Positions 57,313 to 64,000 of a stretch of 64,000 bases of DNA are shown one piece after another. The notes under the pieces were generated by a model, which saw only the letters and a list, made by a program, of their open reading frames with translations, did no database searches and had not been told where the DNA came from. Position 1 is the first letter of the stretch. The number at the start of each line of letters is the position of its first letter. Source of the DNA: Rhexocercosporidium sp. MPI-PUGE-AT-0058 (lineage: Eukaryota > Ascomycota > Leotiomycetes > Helotiales); assembly GCA_020746875.1 (NCBI GenBank), contig JAGTJL010000004.1, positions 1,984,001 through 2,048,000 on the forward strand, given 5' to 3'. The translations under genes were made by a program, and so were the position numbers.

Positions 57313-59335
57313 ATGGCAGACGCAATTTCAATCGAGGAGACAAATCGCCTCCGGGTGTCTCTGGGTATGAAGCCACTGCCTGTTCCAGGCGCTGGTCCTG
57401 TCTTCAAAGAGGCATCAGGTCCCGTGGAGGAGGTTGGCAGCACCCTCGAATCACGGCAAGCTGAAAGTTATGACAACTATCGCAAGGCCAAAGAAGCCGA
57501 AGAAGCAAAGAAGAAGCGCGAAGAAAAGAACGAGGCTATCAAGCGGGCACGAGATACGGCGAAGCGCTTTTCGAAACTGGAAGGCAAAGGTCTGGGCGAT
57601 GCAGACGAGGAAGAGGATCTGGGTGCGAAGGCGTGGTTGATGAAACAGAAGAAGCGACAAAAGGAAATCGACAAGGCGAGGAAGAGAGAGCAGGAGTTAG
57701 CAGATGCTGAAGCGGCGGCTGAGTACACGGCCAAAGATCTCGCTGGAGTCAAGGTCGGCCACGAACTCAACACATTCAAAGAGGGCGAGGATCAAGTCCT
57801 AACTCTGAAAGATACCACCATCGACGAGAATGAGGAGGAAGGCGACGAGCTGGAGAATCTGGATCTGCGTGAGAGGGAAAAGTTGAAAGACAAGCTAGAA
57901 CTCAAGAAGAAAAAGCCCGTATATAACCCCCATGATGTCGATGAGAATGGTGAAACGGGCATCTTGGCACATTACGATGAAGAAATTGATGGGAAGAAGC
58001 GCAACCGCTTTACTTTGGACGGCATGGGAAGTACAACAGAAGCTTCTGTCGAAGGCGCGTCCGCGAAGAAGATAAAGCCCAAGGCCATTAGTCTTGACCT
58101 CTTTAGTAAGTCACTCCAGTGCAAATTTTCCATTGACCACCGTGCTGATTATTTTTGCAGAAGATGAACCAAAGTCCGACTACCTAGATATTTCCGAAAT
58201 CAAGATCAAGAAGCCAAAGAAAAAGAAGGCCAAGTCTACTCGACAGAAGGCCGTAGATGAGGATGACATTGTCCCTTTGGCCGAAACCCCAGATGCGCCA
58301 GCCGCCAACGGGGAATATATGGAGGTCGACCAACCGGCACAGCCTAAGAAACGAACCTACGAAGACATGTCATTCGTTGACGATGAGGACTTGCAGGTTT
58401 CCCTTGCGGCACAAAGAAGGAATGCTCTGAAGAAGCGCAAAAAGCTTAGACCTGAAGATCTTGCACAGCAGTTTAGAGAGGAGGCCTCTGCAACTCCTGC
58501 CGACAAGGAGGCAGAAGAGGAGACCGGTCTCGTCATTGATGAGACGTCTGAGTTCGTCGCCAACCTTCAGAAGCCTACCGCATCTGAACCAAAACGGAGA
58601 TCTACTTCCCGACAGGTTGAAGCAATCACGGCTATGGGTGGCGAGTCCGACGACGAGGGAGACGTCAATATGGACCGTTCATACGCTGATATTGAGGACG
58701 AAGAGGATCGACTTGCCCGCTTGAGGAGAGAGGAATCACTTTCCGAGGATATGACGAACACTGGTCTGGAGCAAGAAGCTACTTTAAATCGAGGTCTAGG
58801 TTCCACTTTGAAGCTGCTAAAAGAAAGAGGTATCATCAAGACAGCAGAGTCAGGAGATCTCAATGCCATATTCAGACAGAAACAATTGTTCTTGGCAGAG
58901 AAGCAACGTCGGGAAGCAGAAGCGGAAAAGAAAGCCAGAATGCAAAGAGAACGAGATCGTGCCAATGGGCGATTGGACAAGATGTCAGCTAGGGAAAAGG
59001 AAGAATACGCCAGATCCCAGAACACTTTTCGAGACCAGGTGGAGTCCCGCCAGCTTGCTGAGCATTTCAACAAAGAGTATAAGCCGAATGTGGAGCTCAA
59101 GTATATCGATGATCACGGACGAACCCTGAATCAGAAGGAGGCTTTCAAGCACATGTCGCATCAGTTTCACGGCAAGGGAAGCGGGAAGCAGAAGACTGAG
59201 AAGCTTCTCAAGAAGATCGAGGACGAGAAACGCAGAGAAGCTCAAAGTTCTCTGGATGGTGGCAGCGGTGGTATGAGTGGTGCAACGGCACAACAGCGGA
59301 AGAAGAGAGGTCAAGCTGGTGTCAGACTGGCCTGA
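57313..59335 (+). CDS. U4/U6.U5 tri-snRNP protein, SART1/Snu66 family, 655 aa
   Basis: Two exons, 57313..58105 and 58161..59335, with a 55-nt intron. The N-terminus (SIEETNRLRVSLGMKPLPVP) is the conserved SART1 opening, the first of several short motifs that in yeast Snu66 bind the ubiquitin-like Hub1 nearby. The middle is charged coiled coil (KAKEAEEAKKKREEKNEAIK), followed by KVGHELNTFKEGEDQVLTLK. The C-terminal signature is complete: GLGSTLKLLKERGI, VELKYIDDHGRTLNQKEAFK, HMSHQFHGKGSGKQKTEKLL. Length is at the usual size for fungal homologs. It is a nuclear spliceosome component of the tri-snRNP needed before catalytic activation. The chosen ATG directly starts the conserved motif. Confidence 0.95.
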
Positions 59336-59859
59336 TTATATTCGATATCCTGGGGTGGCTTTTGCGATGGGCTGAAAAGGTGCAACCTCCTACACTTGTA
59401 TCTAGACTAATTCAATGCTGACAAAACCCAAAAGACCGGAGTACCTCGCTGGTGGAGTCATGCAAATTACTTTAGGTGAGACACTAACATTTTTTCCACA
59501 CCAAGGTTTTTACGAGGTGAGTGCTATCTTTCATCCCACAGGTTTGCGTATCCTCTCGAAGTATAAGCCATGGCTTTATCGCATTCCACAGTCACAGCCA
59601 TAAGAGGCAATGCCTTCTTCCTTCCTTGGCTTTTTAGCTTTCTAGCTGTTGTCATTTCACTAGTGGTAGGGACTCCCAGGCCACTACCAGCAAGTACCTG
59701 CTTGTCTTTCTCTATCTTCGCAATTCTCAGCACGCAAACTCCCAAACATCGCCTCGGGACTCTCCAAACATGCACATGCCAATACAAACCACCTCTCAAA
59801 CTTATGGATACAAAACCAACAAAGAGGAAGCATACAGCACGTTCCACAGCTGAGATGCC
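59336..59859. other. intergenic, no gene recognised
   Basis: 3' flank of SART1. A + frame at 59570-59908 overlaps the small Cys-rich gene in another phase and is not supported. Confidence 0.5.
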
Positions 59860-60021
59860 ATGTATACAAGCTATTACACCATCTACAGTTGTGGCTGCAA
59901 ATTCGTAGTCGACTTTTTCTACTGCGAATTACATGGTCGGCCAGGACATCATACGCTTATTGACTCTAAGCGGATGATTGAGCCATGTTACAGGTGCAAG
60001 AGAACTCCTTGTCATGGATGA
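59860..60021 (+). CDS. small Cys-rich protein with CGC(K)F/GRPGHH signature, 53 aa (copy 1)
   Basis: Single exon beginning MYTSYYTIYSCGCKFVVDFF and ending RCKRTPCHG. It contains YSCGCKF, FFYCELHGRPGHH and six cysteines. It aligns with the 61-aa protein starting at 60388: SY..Y(T/S)CGC(N/K)F, then C, then GRPGHH at the same spacing. Such conserved spacing between two neighbouring frames supports both as real, related genes despite their size. Without a signal peptide they are probably intracellular; Cys/His spacing could bind zinc, but that is inference. The gene is too short to be seen in long-frame searches. Confidence 0.6.
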   Translation: MYTSYYTIYSCGCKFVVDFFYCELHGRPGHHTLIDSKRMIEPCYRCKRTPCHG

Positions 60022-60387
60022 TGTTTGAAAGGCCATACAGAAGGGTACGCTTCGCAAGCTTTTGCTGCGGGTTAAGGGAAATCGGAATTGCGTACGCCGA
60101 TGTAAGCTCCTCCAATGCTGAAAATATCCATTCCACCAGAGTTTCCCAAGCTGCTTTCTGTCCAGGTGAGATCTGTTCTCTATTTCTTTTGTACGGAGTT
60201 GAATTGTCCATCATACCAAACTCTGTTCACTATCTCCCTCAAACTCTCAACCTGTTTACCCAATACCGCTTAAACAACCCTCCAGCTCATCCCCCATAAA
60301 AGCCCTCCTTCCAAAGCCCCTCTCCAATCTCTTTCTCGCCCTTCACAACACATCACATTACACCACACCAAACCAAACCAAACGACC
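60022..60387. other. spacer between the two small Cys-rich genes
   Basis: Contains a TATA-like CCCCATAAAAG near 60291-60301, about 90 bp before the second gene's ATG, and a short C/T-rich stretch. Confidence 0.4.
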
Positions 60388-60573
60388 ATGTGCGGAAACT
60401 CATACCAATCATACACCTGCGGGTGCAACTTCGCGCTCGGCTACACAACCTGCTACCCCCAAGGCCGCCCAGGTCACCATGCAAAAACTCACTATATCTC
60501 GATGGGCCGTGCTTGTACAAGGCGTAGCTCGGGGTATGTGTTCGTGTACTGCGACACCCTGCAGAGCGGGTAA
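60388..60573 (+). CDS. small Cys-rich protein with CGC(N)F/GRPGHH signature, 61 aa (copy 2)
   Basis: Single exon, ATG at 60388 to TAA. It starts MCGNSYQSYTCGCNF and contains TCYPQGRPGHHAKTHY, GRACTRRSSGYVFVYC and six cysteines. The upstream ACCACCATG-like context (AACGACCATG) is suited to initiation. The paralog at 59860 shares the signature with strong spacing conservation, implying tandem duplication. I do not recognise a known family; CGC and GHH residues could form a metal site or disulfides. The coding sequence is flanked on both sides by non-coding DNA, with SART1 upstream and the MYND gene downstream. Confidence 0.7.
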   Translation: MCGNSYQSYTCGCNFALGYTTCYPQGRPGHHAKTHYISMGRACTRRSSGYVFVYCDTLQSG

Positions 60574-61927
60574 TTGGTTGGATCTGGCGCCCCAGTGGCA
60601 GGGGCAGTGGCTGCGGATGGGCAGCTGCTACTGGACTGGACGATGTCTGGTGAGGGTGAGGAATTCTGGACATGCTAAGTACCCCGGCTACCTGTGGCTC
60701 TGCTTTCATCTGTTTGCATTCAGTGCGGACATGTTTGATGCTAAAACGGGACCTATTATCTGTCATCTGCAACTAACAATTGATAGAGTTCAAGAAGCTA
60801 CAACATGTCATGACTACTGTAACTAACAACTCTAGACTTGCCAAGTTTGACGATCAAAAGAAAAATTTTTTTGGATTTGCTATCCGCCAAATACCATAAT
60901 TTACCAACTTCCACCTAATTTCTTTCCTTGGTTCCTCTGTGATTTCTATGTGATTTCTATGTGTTTGCCAGTGCTTGGAGGCATTTAACAAAGCAAAACT
61001 TCGCGTAGAAGCAAATTTGACAAACATGAGTCCGCAGAATAGAGATAAAACACTGGAGAATCCCCATAATTTGCCGCATTGTAGTTCACAGTACTAGCCA
61101 TTGATCACTTCTTTTGCGCGTAACGTCTGTCCTTGCGTCCCGAGACGCACTGTGTCACGAGACAAACTTATGGTTTTGGAATTAGAGCTTTTTTCATAGT
61201 CAGTCTATAAAGTTGCTATTGATATTTCAATTTCTTTAGCCATTTTTCCTTAAGAAGAGGGCTTAGCAATATAAAAAAGATTGTGGTTGATCATACTATT
61301 AATCATCTTAATCAGGTCCCTAATCACTGTTTTGACTATACCCCCCTGTTTATTCGCGACTATTAAAGTCTGTTCTAAATTCGGAGCGCTTAGGGAAAGG
61401 TTCTATAAAAAAAAGGATATAGCTTTATATTTTGAAACGTTTAAAGAAAGAAATGATGAAGTCCGAGAGTTACCCCGGTATGAGGAGAGGCACATCAACG
61501 CCACATGTTTTAGCTTCAGGGTTTAAAGCCAATAAGCGAGTATTGGCCTAAATTAGCCTGGTCGAAGAATACCGTAAAATAAGGGCCTCAGGCAATAGGA
61601 CTTAGCTGTGGCTGAGTCTGAGAAATTCCTTAGGCAGCGCCCTGCTTTCATCATCTTACCACGATAGGACCCCAACCAAATAAAGCAATCGCAAGAGCAA
61701 TACCTAGTATGACCGACTTGACTCCAATCACGCTCCTTTGTCCGGTGCTGTGCAACCTCAAAATGGGCTTCTCAACACTTGCCACGTCGACGGGGCGGCT
61801 GCACTCATGCGGCCGCCATCTCTCAAATCTTCACCGAATGTTTATTATTATTAACCACGTGTATTTCAAACGTTGAATAATTGATTATCGACTCAACCCT
61901 TGCCCTTCAGGATATCAATACAAACAA
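60574..61927. other. A/T-rich intergenic region, possible element relic
   Basis: 1.35 kb. From about 61190 to 61600 the sequence is strongly A/T-rich with a broken frame (61281-61526) that could be a decayed transposon, but no terminal repeats or recognisable transposase motif was seen. Confidence 0.4.
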
Positions 61928-63917
61928 ATGGCAACCCTGCAATTCATCTGCGCAAACTGGGATCTGGATAGCACTAACTGCAAGAAAGTCGGCGGGTATA
62001 GTTGCAAGAACTGTTATCTCGTGGTGGTACGTATTTGCACGCGCAATCCTTCTTTCTTGCGCAGCAAGGACCTTGCTGAACGAAAGTTCTTCTAGTACTG
62101 CGGCCCGAACTGCCAGAAATCCCACTGGGACCTTCACAAGATAGATTGCAAGTCGCCTTTGGGCAAAGAAAAATGGAATCCCGACTGGTTTCTGGAGAAC
62201 CGAAAACCAGCCTTTGTTAGAGAGGGGTTAGGGGAGCAATTCGGAGGGAAGAAATACCTTTGGGGCAACATGCCGGCCCTTGATGTTCTTCAACTTGGCT
62301 CAAATGAAGGTGACGATTATGGAGGACAACTGCACCTCTTGTTTGCCGGTGCGTATAGTTTGACCTGATGTTATTCAGCGCCTGAAACTAATAGAAAGTA
62401 TTACGCCGTAGCTTCTGGTGACCTTCGAAATGTTGTAAAGACCATCGCCCAAATCCCCAGTAGCTACAATCAGTCTGTCGACGTTACAATGAACGACCGT
62501 GATCTTGATGTCGTGGCACGCAATGCTATTATGCTTCTTATTGCCCTCGTGGTCGACAACATCGACGAGGCGATTGACTGTATGATCCATGTGTGGTACT
62601 CCGCTCTTATTCGCAGATCCGATCTCAACATCCTTCAACAACATATTCGTCCACTCATCGAAAGCGTTTGCGAAAAGATTAAAAACAAAGAACCCGGTGG
62701 CCTTTTGGGAAAGACGTGGACATTCGGACAGCTCTCCCTAAGGCTTGTGTTGGAAAAGTCATCATGGGATAGCCTTTTGTTCTTTATCAACATTCCAGAG
62801 GGCTTAACGGCGGAACGAGCGAGCCAAATACGTACAGCCGTTACCCTTGCTAAATGCAGAAAAGACTATCGTGATCGACATCTACTCTTTCAAAGCCCTT
62901 CCCATCGAATTGCAAGGAACCGGTTCTGTGAGGACGGACTCCTGCTCCCGTTTGGGTCTCGACGCTATGACTTTCGAGAACCAAACCCGTGAGTAAAAGA
63001 CAATATTAAGTAGGGTAATAAAGCGCGAATCTAATAAATTATAGGACCTTCTTCCAGAGTACCGACACCTGGCCAATGAAGGACAATGCCGATCCTCTTT
63101 ACGGGTGGTCTTCGAAGGAAGTTGAAGATAGTTCGAGTGGGCCTGCATCTGCTGACATATACGGCAAGCTCTTCTATCACGTTCGCGCAGTGCTTCGGGC
63201 TTTCCTTCTTCGTCTCTCGGGCTTGCAGGTATCTTTTCGACTGTTTCAGGTGGATGCTTCTGACCTACCTAACCATCTTGAGGACGGTTCTTTCAGCAGA
63301 ATCGAGGTAAGGAGACCCTCGAGGCTAGGTAAATGCTGACATACTCCACATAGGTCTCCAATATTGCGGACGGCGGATATCTTGGGTTGCCTCGCACAAT
63401 TGGCTTGATGATGCCCTTGCTCCAGGACCCTCTCATCAACCCACATGCGACCCTTATAACTCTATTCATGAACGTTGTTGACGAGAACATAACCGACCAA
63501 GACAGAATGGCCGATGCGACTCCGCATAGCCCGACAACGAAACGCCTTCTCAAGTACCTCCCGCTCAAGGGAATGGCACCAATTAACGTTTCTGATCCTA
63601 AAGTCATCAAGCTTTCATTCGCTCGAGATAATGTAGCAACCTATGACCACATTTTTGATCGGTAAGCATAAAAAATAAGCTCCTGGTTCTACGTTCTTGA
63701 TTTTAACTGTGTTATAAGGTTCCTAAAGGACTTCCCGTTCTTCGAAGCTGCGCATTTATTAGGGCCCGCGATAAAAGAAAAGCATACTGTAATCGAGAAG
63801 TGGCCATTTAGATTGAAGCTCCGACCTGGTCAGGCTGGCGCCCAGGAGGAGTTTGACCGGCTGCTGAGTGGAGGGGTGTCAGGAAAGGAGCGCTATGTGG
63901 AGTGGAAGAGAATCTAA
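61928..63917 (+). CDS. MYND zinc-finger protein, 565 aa
   Basis: Six exons: 61928..62026, 62096..62348, 62412..62988, 63045..63306, 63354..63661 and 63719..63917, all with GT-AG borders and consistent phases. The N-terminus carries a MYND finger: Cys8, Cys18, Cys26, Cys29, Cys35, Cys39, His47 and Cys51 (CKNCYLVVYCGPNCQKSHWD). The first Cys pair is spaced wider (x9) than in the classical x2, as seen in some fungal MYND proteins. The large remaining part is helical and rich in conserved patches (WNPDWFLENRKPAFVREGLG, FWGNM-like YLWGNMPALDVLQLG, ASGDLRNVVKTIAQIPSSYN, KWPFRLKLRPGQAGAQEEFD), fitting DUF4470-like proteins. MYND fingers bind proline-rich partners. Function unknown; the stop at 63917 ends it inside the window. 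Confidence 0.88.
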
Positions 63918-64000
63918 CTTAGTTGATATTTTCCTTGAATTAAGAAGTAGTCTTTGCCACAATCCAAAAGCTGACGGACCACCAATTCGCTCTGCGATGT

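Noticed and set aside
59570..59908. 112-codon + frame with a hydrophobic segment
   Set aside because: Overlaps the 53-aa Cys-rich gene in another phase and has no independent support.

Overview
The window is nuclear DNA of a filamentous ascomycete (Pezizomycotina), probably a leotiomycete. Nearly every gene is cut by introns of about 47-115 nt with GT(A/G)AG donors and CTAA(C/T)-type branch sites. The gene families are typical of filamentous fungi: Clr5 and 2EXR proteins, a Zn2Cys6 regulator, a TRI12-type MFS pump, a Leotiomycete-like class II peroxidase and GH15+CBM20 glucoamylase. The class-level call is inference from gene families; no phylogeny could be run.

Layout. 1-9 kb: a 2EXR gene running off the left edge (-), a small unknown protein (-), a four-TM MARVEL-like protein (-), peptidyl-tRNA hydrolase 2 (+), an 865-aa Clr5-TPR protein (-), and a hairpin-rich repeat cluster (8.1-8.85 kb). 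9-19 kb: a small membrane protein, a secreted heme peroxidase, a hemerythrin-domain protein, a DUF1349 protein, a disrupted sugar-transporter gene and a 260-aa unknown protein, all on +. 21.5-28.4 kb: a TRI12-like MFS efflux pump (+), a STAND-type N-terminal-domain protein (-) and mitochondrial aspartate aminotransferase (+). 28.7-39.2 kb: a coiled-coil protein, a proline/serine-rich protein, a Zn2Cys6 regulator and a 2EXR protein (all -), an F-box protein and mitoribosomal bL28m (+), and an unknown 276-aa protein (-). 40-50.4 kb: a TPR-SET protein (+), a second STAND-N-terminal-like protein, a secreted NTF2-like protein and a 738-aa DUF4238 protein (-). 52.8-63.9 kb: secreted glucoamylase (-), the snRNP protein SART1/Snu66 (+), two small paralogous Cys-rich proteins (+) and a MYND zinc-finger protein (+).

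There is no single operon or biosynthetic cluster. Housekeeping genes (PTH2, AAT, bL28m, SART1) alternate with accessory genes. Gene models were rebuilt by hand from splice signals and frame continuity; exon sums are multiples of three in every complete gene listed as intact. Several genes or exons do not appear as long ORFs: the 112-aa membrane protein, the 53-aa Cys-rich protein, the last two exons of the DUF4238 gene, and the edge 2EXR gene.

The most unusual points are: (1) an in-frame TGA that cuts an acidic 56-residue tail off the Clr5-TPR protein; (2) a tandem pair of tiny Cys-rich proteins sharing a CGC(N/K)F...GRPGHH signature; (3) a 3-nt and a 10-nt exon in the aspartate aminotransferase gene; (4) a compact field of hairpins, a perfect 20-bp palindrome and a recurring CTACGAAAGTAC motif; (5) a sugar-transporter gene with two frameshifts and one stop; (6) a GC-AG intron in the SET gene.
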